The notes under the pieces were generated by a model. It worked only from the letters and a program-made list of their open reading frames with translations. It was not told the DNA's origin and ran no database searches. From Bradyrhizobium centrolobii (lineage in GTDB: Bacteria; Pseudomonadota; Alphaproteobacteria; Rhizobiales; Xanthobacteraceae): 64,000 nt of DNA. The stretch covers positions 71,860 through 135,859 of the forward strand of contig NZ_LUUB01000054.1 in the NCBI RefSeq assembly GCF_001641635.1. The letters run 5' to 3'. Of this stretch, positions 1-7,906 are shown one piece after another (the stretch's first letter is position 1; each line of letters begins with the position of its first letter). The translations under genes were made by a program, and so were the position numbers.

Positions 1-457
1 ATTTGCGCAGGCCGAGCCGTTCTTCCGCGCAATGGGCACGACCATCACCAATGTCGGCGCGTCCGGCGCCGGGCAGACCGTGAAACTCTGTAACCAACTC
101 ATCTGCGGCATCAACATCCAGGCCGTCTGCGAGGCGCTCGCACTGGGACGCGCCTCGGGCGTCGATCTCAACCTGCTGCGCCGGGTGCTGCTCGGCGGTT
201 CTGCCGCCTCCTGGATGCTCGACAAGCTCGGGCCCGCCATGATCGAGGGCGACGTCGCCGCTGGCTTCCGGATCGATTTGATGCTCAAGGACCTCCGCCT
301 GGTGCAGGAGCACGCGCAGGCGCTGAACGTGCCGCTGCCCGGCACCGCGCTCGTCACGAGCCAGTATGTCGACGCGCGGGCCCATGGCGAAGGCACAAAC
401 GGCAACCAGGCGCTGTTCCGTGTCTATGACCGCATGACCAACCAGGTCACGGGCTGA
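1..457 (+). CDS. NAD(P)-dependent 3-hydroxyisobutyrate dehydrogenase-family oxidoreductase, C-terminal part
   Basis: The reading frame is open from the first bases of the window, so the N-terminal Rossmann domain lies outside. What remains is the all-helical C-terminal domain of the beta-hydroxyacid dehydrogenase family (HIBADH, GarR/tartronate semialdehyde reductase, L-threonate dehydrogenase). The segment GASGAGQTVKLCNQ carries the family's catalytic lysine, and the MLKDLRLV stretch matches the usual KDL motif. The family oxidises or reduces short beta-hydroxy acids. It sits 9 bp before an ABC transporter and sugar-phosphate enzyme genes, which suggests a sugar-acid or polyol substrate (inference). 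The exact substrate cannot be read from this fragment. Confidence 0.85.
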   Translation, partial: FAQAEPFFRAMGTTITNVGASGAGQTVKLCNQLICGINIQAVCEALALGRASGVDLNLLRRVLLGGSAASWMLDKLGPAMIEGDVAAGFRIDLMLKDLRLVQEHAQALNVPLPGTALVTSQYVDARAHGEGTNGNQALFRVYDRMTNQVTG

Positions 458-466
458 TCGGGCGCG

Positions 467-1150
467 ATGAGCATCCAACTCGACTTTCCTGCGGTGCTGG
501 AGCGTTGGCCGAGCTTCCTCGGCGGCGCCGTCCTCACCCTGGAGCTCGCGGCCCTCGCGACCGTGTTGGGCGCCCTCCTCGGCACGCTTGCCGCGGTCGG
601 GCGCGGAACGCACAGCGCGCTGATCGCGACCGCCTGCAGGATCTATGTCGAGGCGATCCGCAACACGCCGCTGCTGGTCCAGATATTCCTGGTCTATTTC
701 GGGCTCGCCAGCCTCGGCCTGAAGTTCTCCGCCTTCACCGTGGCCGTCGCGGCCCTGACGATCAATGTCGGCGCCTACACCGCCGAGATCATGCGCGCCG
801 GCTTCGAGGCGATCCCGCGCGGACAGATCGAGGCGGCCGAAGGGCTGGCGCTATCGCGCGTGCAGATCTACTGGCACATCATCCTGTTGCCTGCCGTCGA
901 GCGGGTCTATCCCGCGCTCACCAGCCAGTTCGTGCTCTTGATGCTGGCCTCCTCGGTCTGCTCGCAGATCTCGGCCGAGGAGCTCACCGCGATAGCCAAC
1001 TACATCCAGTCAGACACCTACCGCGCCTTCGAGACCTACATCATCGTCGCCGTCCTCTACGTCGTCCTGTCGCTGGTGATGCGCGCCGGCTTCTGGGGCC
1101 TCGGCCTCGTGCTGTTTCCGCGCCGGCGCCGGCTCGGCACGCCCCTGTGA
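467..1150 (+). CDS. Polar amino acid-type ABC transporter permease
   Basis: A 227-residue inner-membrane permease of the PAAT (HisM/GlnP) family with about five hydrophobic segments. The family signature for contact with the ATPase is visible as [20 protein letters not shown] near residues 124-143, and the conserved EAIRNTPLLVQIF motif near residue 62 is present. It begins 9 bp after the oxidoreductase and ends 1 bp before a second permease, so the two permeases probably form a heterodimer. The family imports amino acids and related zwitterions. The surrounding sugar-type enzymes suggest a different or modified substrate, which is inference. Confidence 0.93.
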   Translation: MSIQLDFPAVLERWPSFLGGAVLTLELAALATVLGALLGTLAAVGRGTHSALIATACRIYVEAIRNTPLLVQIFLVYFGLASLGLKFSAFTVAVAALTINVGAYTAEIMRAGFEAIPRGQIEAAEGLALSRVQIYWHIILLPAVERVYPALTSQFVLLMLASSVCSQISAEELTAIANYIQSDTYRAFETYIIVAVLYVVLSLVMRAGFWGLGLVLFPRRRRLGTPL

Positions 1151-1151
1151 G

Positions 1152-1826
1152 ATGACCATGGGCGGACATCTCAACGTCAACCACCTGATCTTCCTCGGCC
1201 ATGGCGCGCTGTGGACCGTCGGGCTGTCCGTGATCGCGCTCGTCGGCGGCGGCATCGTCGGCTTCGCGATCGCGCTGGCGCGGATATCACCGCTCAAATC
1301 GGTGCGGCTCGCCAGCGCCGCCTATGTTCAGCTCGTCCAGGGCACGCCGCTGCTCGTCATCCTGTTCCTCGGCTATTTCGGCCTCGCCGCGATCGGCCTG
1401 CAGGTTTCGCCGCTCGTGGCCGCCTCCGCCTCGCTCACGCTCTATGTCGCCGCCTATCTCGGTGAGATCTGGCGCGGCTCCATCCAGTCCGTGCCGAAGC
1501 CGCAATGGGAGGCCGCCGAAGGTCTGGCGCTGAGCCGGACCCAGCGCATGCTGAAGGTGATCCTGCCGCAGGCGATCCGCATCGCAACGCCTCCCACCGT
1601 CGGCTTCATGGTGCAGATCATCAAGAACACCTCGCTCGCCTCGGTGGTCGGCTTTGCCGAGCTGATGCGCTCGGGCCAGATCGTCAACAACTCGCTGTTC
1701 GAACCCTTCGTCATCTACGCGATCATCGCCGTCGTCTACTTCGCCATGTGCTATCCGTTATCGCTGTTCAGCCAGAGGCTTGAGCGGCGCATGGGCCGTG
1801 GCAGGGTCAACCTCGCTCCGGCCTGA
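1152..1826 (+). CDS. Polar amino acid-type ABC transporter permease
   Basis: This 224-residue protein is the second PAAT-family permease, homologous to the gene just upstream. It has the [13 protein letters not shown] motif and the coupling-helix sequence [20 protein letters not shown]. Start at 1152 lies 1 bp after the previous stop, a typical translational coupling arrangement. Together with the following ATPase and the periplasmic binding protein it makes a complete four-gene importer. It is an integral inner-membrane protein. No frameshift or missing motif is seen. Confidence 0.93.
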   Translation: MTMGGHLNVNHLIFLGHGALWTVGLSVIALVGGGIVGFAIALARISPLKSVRLASAAYVQLVQGTPLLVILFLGYFGLAAIGLQVSPLVAASASLTLYVAAYLGEIWRGSIQSVPKPQWEAAEGLALSRTQRMLKVILPQAIRIATPPTVGFMVQIIKNTSLASVVGFAELMRSGQIVNNSLFEPFVIYAIIAVVYFAMCYPLSLFSQRLERRMGRGRVNLAPA

Positions 1827-1827
1827 C

Positions 1828-2586
1828 ATGCAGCAGAACGCCTTTTCCTCCGAACCGATTGTGTCGCTCCGCGACGTGCAGAAGAGCTTTGGTCCGCTCA
1901 AGGTCCTTGACGGCGTCAGCTTCGCCGTCGATCGCGGCGAGGTACTCGCCATCATCGGCCGGTCCGGCTCCGGCAAGAGCACGGCGCTACGCTGCATCGA
2001 CCGCTTCGAGAAAGTCGACGGCGGAGAGATCGTGGTGTGCGGGCATCGCGTCGACCGGCCGGACGTGAATCTGCGCGCCCTGCGCCAGGACGTCGGCATC
2101 GTGTTCCAGAGCTACAACCTGTTTCCGCACCTCACGATCGAACAGAACATCGCGCTGGCGCCCTGCGCCGTGAAGAAAATGGCCACCGGCCAGGCGAAGG
2201 AGCTCGCGCGCAAGGTGCTGGCGCAGGTCGGGCTCGAAGAGAAGCTTCACGCCTATCCCGAACAGCTCTCGGGCGGCCAGCAGCAACGCGCCGCGATCGC
2301 CCGCTCGCTTGCAATGCAGCCGAAGGTCATGCTGTTCGACGAGGTCACCTCCGCGCTCGATCCCGAGCTGACCGGCGAGGTGCTGAAGGTGATCGAGCAA
2401 CTGGCGGCTGATGGTATGACCATGGTGATGGTCACCCACGAGATGGGGTTCGCCAAGAGCATCGCCGACAGGATCGTGTTCATGCATCGCGGCAAGGTCC
2501 ACGAAACCGGGCCTGCCTCGATCCTGACATCGCCAACGACCCCCGAGCTGATTCAGTTCGTCGGCACGGGCAATCTAAAATCATAA
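1828..2586 (+). CDS. Polar amino acid-type ABC transporter ATP-binding protein
   Basis: A 252-residue ABC ATPase of the GlnQ/HisP class. Walker A is GRSGSGKST, the Q-loop is in [10 protein letters not shown], the signature is LSGGQQQR, Walker B is [12 protein letters not shown], and the switch histidine is in VTHEMGF. I place the start at the ATG at 1828, just past the stop of the permease gene. An upstream in-frame ATG at 1780 would add 16 residues inside the permease gene and is less likely. It energises import by the neighbouring permeases from the cytoplasmic face. Confidence 0.94.
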   Translation: MQQNAFSSEPIVSLRDVQKSFGPLKVLDGVSFAVDRGEVLAIIGRSGSGKSTALRCIDRFEKVDGGEIVVCGHRVDRPDVNLRALRQDVGIVFQSYNLFPHLTIEQNIALAPCAVKKMATGQAKELARKVLAQVGLEEKLHAYPEQLSGGQQQRAAIARSLAMQPKVMLFDEVTSALDPELTGEVLKVIEQLAADGMTMVMVTHEMGFAKSIADRIVFMHRGKVHETGPASILTSPTTPELIQFVGTGNLKS

Positions 2587-2605
2587 CAGGAGAGGAGAAC
2601 CAAGG

Positions 2606-3400
2606 ATGACAAACAAGAAATTGCTGGGGGCAGCCGTGTCGCTGTGTTGCCTCGTCATGATGGCGGCGACGCCGGCATCAGCCGACCTGCTCGACGATAT
2701 CATGCAGGCGAAGAAGATCCGCATCTCGACCGACCTCGCCATCCCGCCCTCGGGCATGATGGACTCCAGCATGAAGCCGACCGGCTCGGACGTTGAAGTG
2801 GCCCAGCTGCTCGCCAAGGACTGGGGACTCGAGCTTGAGTTCATCCAGACCACCGGCGCGACCCGCATCCCCAATGTTTTGACCGGCAAGGCCGACATCA
2901 TCATCTCGACCCTGTCGGTGACGCCGGAGCGCGCCAAGGTGATCGACTTCACCAAGCGCTACGCGACGCTGCAATCTGACATCGGCTGCCTGAAGTCGTC
3001 GACCGTCAAGAACTGGCCCGACCTGAAGGACAAGTCGATCGGCGTCTCGCGCGGCACCACGCAGGACACCACCCTGTCCAACATGAAGGACAAGGACCTC
3101 AAGATCGCCCGCTACGACGACGATGCCACGATGGTGACAGCGGCCGTCTCCGGCCAGGTCGACTGCGTCGCCTCGTCGGCGACGATCATCAACCAGATCG
3201 GCGTGAAGAACCCCGCGCGCGTCTTCGAGTCCAGGATTCCGCTCGCAACTTTCGACCTCGCCATCGGCCTGAAGAAGGGCGAGCCGCGCCTGATGGACAA
3301 GCTGAACGCCTGGATCAGCGAAAACGTCAAGAACGGCAAGCTGAACGCCATCTACAAGAAGTTCCACGGGGTCGAGCTGCCGCCCGACATGCGTAGCTGA
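2606..3400 (+). CDS. Periplasmic substrate-binding protein of the PAAT-type transporter
   Basis: A 264-residue type II solute-binding protein (SBP_bac_3). A cleavable signal peptide is clear (residues 1-26, ending near ASA). Conserved features are ISTLSVTPERAKVIDFTKRY, which holds the ligand-carboxylate arginine, and the GVSRGTTQDT loop of the second lobe. It has a good ribosome site, AGGAGAGGAG, ahead of the ATG. It follows the ATPase gene by 19 bp and presumably delivers ligand to the two upstream permeases. Ligand identity cannot be deduced; the downstream isomerase and kinase hint at a carbohydrate-derived compound. Confidence 0.92.
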   Translation: MTNKKLLGAAVSLCCLVMMAATPASADLLDDIMQAKKIRISTDLAIPPSGMMDSSMKPTGSDVEVAQLLAKDWGLELEFIQTTGATRIPNVLTGKADIIISTLSVTPERAKVIDFTKRYATLQSDIGCLKSSTVKNWPDLKDKSIGVSRGTTQDTTLSNMKDKDLKIARYDDDATMVTAAVSGQVDCVASSATIINQIGVKNPARVFESRIPLATFDLAIGLKKGEPRLMDKLNAWISENVKNGKLNAIYKKFHGVELPPDMRS

Positions 3401-3469
3401 ACCAGAAGAAATCGTGACAGCCGCTTGCAGCGGCTGTCACGACCAAAGCAGGGTTAAGAAGGACATCAC

Positions 3470-3916
3470 ATGCGTCTCGTCATTGGATCCGACCACGCCG
3501 GCTGGCCGCTCAAGCAGACTGTCATCGACCATATCCGCAGCCTCGGCCACGACGTCGTCGACGTCGGCTCTTACGATGACAAGCCGGTCGACTTCCCCGA
3601 TATCGCGCGGGCCGTGGCGCAGAAGGTGACCTCGGGCGAAGCCGCGCGCGGCATCATGGTGTGCGGCACCGGCGTCGGCGCCTCGATCGCCGCCAACAAG
3701 ATGAAGGGCATCCGCGCCGCGGTCTGCCACGACGTTCATTCGGCCCATCAGAGCGTCGAGCATGACGATGTGAACGTCATGTGCATCGGCGCCCAGATCG
3801 TCGGCGCCTGGCTCGCCGTGGATCTCGTCTCCTCATATCTCTCCGCCGAATTCTCCACCGACGAGGATTTCCGTCGCCGGGTCGAGAAGCTTCGCGTCAT
3901 GGACGAGGAAGGCTGA
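3470..3916 (+). CDS. rpiB: RpiB/LacAB-family sugar-phosphate isomerase
   Basis: This 148-residue protein is of normal length for ribose-5-phosphate isomerase B and relatives. The N-terminal GSDHAGWPLK motif and the catalytic-cysteine motif CGTGVGASIAANK are intact. RpiB interconverts ribose 5-phosphate and ribulose 5-phosphate. Close paralogues isomerise tetrose or allose phosphates (EryI, DerI, AlsI types). Because it sits between a transporter and a PfkB kinase, with a beta-hydroxyacid dehydrogenase upstream, a catabolic role on a transported sugar or polyol is as likely as the pentose-phosphate role. The 69 bp before it contain a short GC-rich palindrome, AGCCGCTTGCAGCGGCT, near 3419-3435. 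Confidence 0.9.
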   Translation: MRLVIGSDHAGWPLKQTVIDHIRSLGHDVVDVGSYDDKPVDFPDIARAVAQKVTSGEAARGIMVCGTGVGASIAANKMKGIRAAVCHDVHSAHQSVEHDDVNVMCIGAQIVGAWLAVDLVSSYLSAEFSTDEDFRRRVEKLRVMDEEG

Positions 3917-3932
3917 TCGCGAGCCACTTGCC

Positions 3933-4850
3933 ATGATCCTGGTGTTCGGATCGCTCAATATCGATCTGGTCGCCCAGGTCCCGGTCATTCCCGGGCCCGG
4001 CAGGACGGTGCTTGCGCCCTCCTACCAGACCCATTTTGGCGGCAAAGGGGCTAACCAAGCCGTCGCCGCCGCACGGATCGCTGGCCGCGGACGCGTTCGC
4101 ATGGCGGGCCGCGTGGGGCGGGACGCGTTCGGTGAACGTGCGCTCGACAATCTTCACAGTAATGGCGTCGATACAAATCTCGTCGTCAGGGCGGACGAGT
4201 CGACGGGATGCGCCTTCATCGCCGTCGATCCCGCCGGCGAGAATGCGATCACGGTCGCGAGCGGCGCCAACATGACCGCCAGCGCCACCGACCTGCCGGT
4301 GAGCCAACTCGCTGCCGACACCGTCCTGGTGCTGCAGATGGAGGTGCCGTTCGCGCAGTCGCTTGCGGCCGCGCGCCGGACGAAATCGGCGTCGGGCACC
4401 GTGGTCTGGAATCTCGCGCCGGTCCCGGAGAAGATGACGGCGGCGATGGTCACCGAGCTGCTCGCCGTGACCGACTACCTCCTCGTCAACGAGCATGAGG
4501 CGCGCGATGCCGCCGCAGGCATCGGCCTTGGCGCACCCGATTACGAGACCGCAGGCGGTCATCTTGCAAAGGCGGGCGACCTCACCTGCATCGTCACCGC
4601 GGGCGCGCAGGGCGCGCTCGCGGTCACGGCCGACGGCACCTGCCTTCAGGTGCCTGCCCCGCGCATCACGCCGGTTGATACGACCGGCGCGGGCGACACC
4701 TTCGTCGGCGCATTCGCCGCCATGCTGAGCGAAGGCATGCCGCTGCAAGCCGCGATGGGGGTCGCGTGCGAAGCCGCGGCCCAAAAATGCCTGAAGCCGG
4801 GCGCGCAAGCCGGCATGCCAGTTCGGACCGCAATTCCGTCCCTCACCTGA
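3933..4850 (+). CDS. rbsK: PfkB-family carbohydrate kinase, ribokinase-like
   Basis: A 305-residue ribokinase-type enzyme. The N-terminal substrate signature GGKGANQAVAAAR and the C-terminal ATP/catalytic signature DTTGAGDTFVGAF, with the catalytic base aspartate, are both intact. It phosphorylates a sugar hydroxyl using ATP in the cytoplasm. It begins 16 bp after the isomerase gene and is presumably the last gene of this catabolic operon, as a repeat-rich gap follows. Ribose is the default substrate, but the neighbouring transporter is not of the ribose type, so another sugar is possible. Confidence 0.88.
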   Translation: MILVFGSLNIDLVAQVPVIPGPGRTVLAPSYQTHFGGKGANQAVAAARIAGRGRVRMAGRVGRDAFGERALDNLHSNGVDTNLVVRADESTGCAFIAVDPAGENAITVASGANMTASATDLPVSQLAADTVLVLQMEVPFAQSLAAARRTKSASGTVVWNLAPVPEKMTAAMVTELLAVTDYLLVNEHEARDAAAGIGLGAPDYETAGGHLAKAGDLTCIVTAGAQGALAVTADGTCLQVPAPRITPVDTTGAGDTFVGAFAAMLSEGMPLQAAMGVACEAAAQKCLKPGAQAGMPVRTAIPSLT

Positions 4851-4873
4851 CCGGTGCACTGCTGCCCGCGCTC

Positions 4874-4953
4874 CGTCATTGCGAGCGCAGCGAAGCAATC
4901 CAGAGTCCTTCCGCGGTGACCGTCTGGATTGCTTCACTGCGCTCGCAATGACG
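4874..4953. repeat. Palindromic intergenic repeat, family 1 copy a
   Basis: Two 31-bp arms face each other: the left arm starts CGTCATTGCGAGCGCAGCGA and the right arm (4923-4953) is its reverse complement apart from one base. The spacer is about 18 bp. A second copy lies at 49589-49667. The structure would form a long RNA hairpin if transcribed and sits just after the end of the kinase gene. Such elements are widespread between genes in Bradyrhizobium-type genomes (general knowledge). Confidence 0.85.
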
Positions 4954-4985
4954 ACGTTGAAGCAGTTTCGCAAAATGCCCCCCAT

Positions 4986-5011
4986 GTCGTCCTGGCTTTC
5001 GCCAGGACGAC
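4986..5011. repeat. Short GC-rich hairpin repeat, family 2 copy a
   Basis: Perfect 11-bp inverted repeat, GTCGTCCTGGC and GCCAGGACGAC, around a TTTC loop. A sister copy with a GAAG loop lies at 49526-49551. There is no T-run, so it is not a standard terminator. Confidence 0.75.
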
Positions 5012-5087
5012 ACCGAGGGGGGCGGCACGACCATTCGCCCTCTCCGCGTCCTCCGGCTACACTTCCCCGATTCCCGGAGCACGCCCC

Positions 5088-5813
5088 TTGGCCTTCCTCT
5101 TCGTCCTCAGCGTCGGTCTCCTCGCCGGCACCATTTCCGGCATCGTCGGCACCGGATCGTCGATCATGCTGATGCCGGTGCTGGTCTATGCCTACGGGCC
5201 GAAGGAGGCCGTGCCGATCATGGCGGTCGCGTCCGTGATGGCGAATTTTTCGCGGATCCTGGCCTGGTGGCGCGAGGTCGACTGGCGGGCCTGCACGGCC
5301 TATTCGGTCACCGGCATTCCGGCCGCCGCGCTCGGTGCGCGGACGCTGCTGGCGCTGCCCTCGCACGCCGTCGATCTCGCCATCGGCCTGTTCCTGATCG
5401 CGATGGTGCCGGCCCGGCACTATCTCGCGCGGCACCAACTGAAGGCCAATCTCTGGCACCTCGCGATCGGCGGCGCGGTGATCGGCTATCTCACCGGCAT
5501 CGTGGTCTCGACCGGCCCGCTCAGCGTGCCGCTGTTCCTGTTCTATGGCCTGACCAAGGGCGCCTTCCTCGCGACAGAGGCCGCCGCCTCGCTCGGTCTC
5601 TACTTCGCGAAGTCCGTGACGTTCGAGCGTTTTGGCGCGCTGACGCAGGATGTATTCATCAAGGGCCTGATCGCGGGCTCCTCGCTGATGGCGGGCGCGT
5701 TCATCGCAAAGCGCTTCGTGCTGCACCTGAAGCCAGACGTGTTCCGTCTGGTGATGGACGCGATCATGATCGCGGCCGGGCTCTCCATGCTCTGGAACGC
5801 GACGCAGCCGTGA
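5088..5813 (+). CDS. TauE/SafE-family membrane permease
   Basis: A 241-residue integral membrane protein with about seven to eight hydrophobic helices. The TauE/SafE (UPF0721) family hallmark GIVGTGSSIMLMPVLVYAYG lies near the N-terminus. The family exports or imports sulfite, sulfoacetate or other organosulfonates, mostly unproven. I choose the TTG at 5088 because CGGAG sits 8 bp before it. The frame stays open upstream to 4929, but that extension would translate the palindromic repeats. It stands alone, facing the convergent GGDEF-EAL gene. Confidence 0.82.
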   Translation: MAFLFVLSVGLLAGTISGIVGTGSSIMLMPVLVYAYGPKEAVPIMAVASVMANFSRILAWWREVDWRACTAYSVTGIPAAALGARTLLALPSHAVDLAIGLFLIAMVPARHYLARHQLKANLWHLAIGGAVIGYLTGIVVSTGPLSVPLFLFYGLTKGAFLATEAAASLGLYFAKSVTFERFGALTQDVFIKGLIAGSSLMAGAFIAKRFVLHLKPDVFRLVMDAIMIAAGLSMLWNATQP

Positions 5814-5824
5814 TGTCGGCGCGC

Positions 5825-7906
5825 TCAGGCCGCGAATTCGGGCACAACTGACGGGCTGTCGGCAAGCGCCGGGTTCGCCGCGCCCTCGCCCGTCGCCCGC
5901 CCGTCAAGCCATCGCAGCGCGGCATCGAGCGGCTGCGGCCTCTGATAGAGATAGCCCTGACCGAACCTCACGCCGATCTCGCGCATGGCCAGCACCTGCT
6001 CGGCCCGCTCGATGCCTTCCGCAATCAGGGTCAATCCCAGAGTGTCCGCGAGCGAGGCGATGACGCCGACAATCGCCTTGTCCTCGGCGCTTGCCGGGAT
6101 CTCGCTGATGAATGCCTTGTCGATCTTGACCTTGTCGAGCGGGAAGCGGCGCAGATGCGCGAGCGAGCTGTAGCCCGTGCCGAAATCGTCGAGCGCAATC
6201 GTGGCTCCCAGCCGCCGCAGGCGGCGAAGCGTCTCGGAAGCACTGGCGATGTTGTTGATCAGCGACCCTTCCGTGATTTCGAGCTCGAGGGACGACGGTG
6301 CAACACCAAAGCGCTCGCAGGTCTCGCGGATCTCGCCGGCGAGCGAATGGTCGGCGAGCTCTGACGGCGGCAGATTGATCGCAATCCGGATGTGCGGTTT
6401 GCCGGCGGCGGCGAGCCGCTGCAGGGAGCGGCAGGCGTCGGTCAGCACGTAGCGCGTCAGCCGCACATTGTTGCCGCTGCGCTCGATAAGCGGAAGGAAC
6501 TCGCCCGGGCCGATGATGCCGTGCTCGGGGTGCCGCCAGCGGATCAACGCCTCCAGGCAAACGACGCTCTGGCTTTCGAGGTCGACCTGGCTCTGGTACC
6601 AGACCTCGAACTGCCCTTCGGCGAAGCCGGCTGGAATTGCAAGTTCCAGATCCCTGCGGCGGCGATACTCGCGCTGGAGCGCCTCGTTCAGCACGGCGAC
6701 GGTGCCCGGCGCCTTGCTCTTGGCATGATAGAGCGCGATGTCGGCGAGCGCCGGCAGATGCGACAGTTCCGGATCGTCCGCGTGGCGCACGGCAAGGCCG
6801 ATGCTGGCGCGCGGCATGACCAGCTTGTCATGCAGCCGGATCGGCTCGGAAATGGCGTCCAGCAATCGCCGCGCGAACGCCTGCGCGGCCGCCTCATCCC
6901 TCACCTCAGGGCGAATGACCACGAATTCGTCGCCGCCGAGCCGCGCGACCCAATCCTCCGCCTCGACCGCGCCGCGAAGCCGCTCCGAGATGTGAATCAG
7001 GAACTTGTCACCGGCATCGTGGCCGAACGTGTCGTTGATGCCCTTGAAGTCGTCGAGATCGATGAAGCAGAACGCGACCAGCGCATCGTGCGAGCCGGCA
7101 TGGCTGCTGAGGACGACCAGGCGCTCGGTCAGGGAGCGCCGGTTCGGCAAGCCCGTGAGCGGATCGTGCGAGGCCATGTGCCCGAGCCGGTCGAGTGCGC
7201 CGGACGTCGTGTGCTGCATGGCGTTGAAGGCGCGCGCGAGCTGACCGAACTCGTTCGAGGAGTGCACATCCGCCGGATAGGCGCGACCGTCCTGCTTGCT
7301 GCGCTGGATCGCCGACATCATCGCGGCCAGCGGCCTGCCTATGAAGATGTTCGCTGAAATCCGCATCGCGACCATGGTCGCAAGCGTCGCAAGCAGGCCG
7401 ACGACGAGAAGCAATACCAGCCGGCTGCCCGTATCCGCGTACAGCGTCGTATAGGAGTAGGCGATCGCGATGCGGCCGGCCTGAACGGCCATGTTGCCGT
7501 TGCTGTACTTGATGGGGCGGGAGACTTCCGCGACCGCCTGCCCCGTCGGCCGCGCCATCACCCGGGCAATCGCAACGCCCGTGTCGTCATAGACGGCTGC
7601 CGCAGCGATCGACTCGTCGTGCATGATCTCGTTGAGCACGCTCGTGACCTGCTCGTAGCGCATCTTCCAGAGCGGCTCGGCAATGAGCTCGGCGCGGCTG
7701 TCGGCGACCCGGGCAATGCGCGCGTCGAGCTGCCTGATCTGCGACCAGAAGCTCGAGACCTCGACGCCGGCCGAGGCGAGCAGCTGAACCAGCAGCAGCA
7801 CGGGCACCGTGGCCCAGATCATCGCGCGGACGACCGAGCGCGAAGCCGCGCGCTTCGGCTGCCCGGTCCGATCCGGCTCGCTCACCCCGTCGCCTTTTCG
7901 CATCAT
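5825..7906 (-). CDS. Membrane-bound GGDEF-EAL protein (c-di-GMP cyclase/phosphodiesterase)
   Basis: A 693-residue protein: transmembrane helix near residues 27-47, periplasmic sensor region to about 160, second helix near 162-184, HAMP linker, GGDEF near 250-410, EAL near 425-670. ARLGGDEFVV is intact, so diguanylate cyclase activity is possible. The inhibitory RxxD site five residues upstream reads EAED, lacking the arginine. EAL catalytic motifs are intact: LEALIRWRHP, ELEITEG, LDDFGTGYSSL, KIDKAFI, IAEGIE, QGYLYQRP. Its start codon overlaps the stop of the upstream periplasmic binding protein gene by 4 bp, so the pair is likely co-translated and may act as one sensor. Confidence 0.93.
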   Translation of the reverse strand: MMRKGDGVSEPDRTGQPKRAASRSVVRAMIWATVPVLLLVQLLASAGVEVSSFWSQIRQLDARIARVADSRAELIAEPLWKMRYEQVTSVLNEIMHDESIAAAAVYDDTGVAIARVMARPTGQAVAEVSRPIKYSNGNMAVQAGRIAIAYSYTTLYADTGSRLVLLLVVGLLATLATMVAMRISANIFIGRPLAAMMSAIQRSKQDGRAYPADVHSSNEFGQLARAFNAMQHTTSGALDRLGHMASHDPLTGLPNRRSLTERLVVLSSHAGSHDALVAFCFIDLDDFKGINDTFGHDAGDKFLIHISERLRGAVEAEDWVARLGGDEFVVIRPEVRDEAAAQAFARRLLDAISEPIRLHDKLVMPRASIGLAVRHADDPELSHLPALADIALYHAKSKAPGTVAVLNEALQREYRRRRDLELAIPAGFAEGQFEVWYQSQVDLESQSVVCLEALIRWRHPEHGIIGPGEFLPLIERSGNNVRLTRYVLTDACRSLQRLAAAGKPHIRIAINLPPSELADHSLAGEIRETCERFGVAPSSLELEITEGSLINNIASASETLRRLRRLGATIALDDFGTGYSSLAHLRRFPLDKVKIDKAFISEIPASAEDKAIVGVIASLADTLGLTLIAEGIERAEQVLAMREIGVRFGQGYLYQRPQPLDAALRWLDGRATGEGAANPALADSPSVVPEFAA

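Noticed and set aside
3897-5726. 609-codon minus-strand frame
   Set aside because: Antisense to the kinase and TauE genes and running through palindromic repeats.
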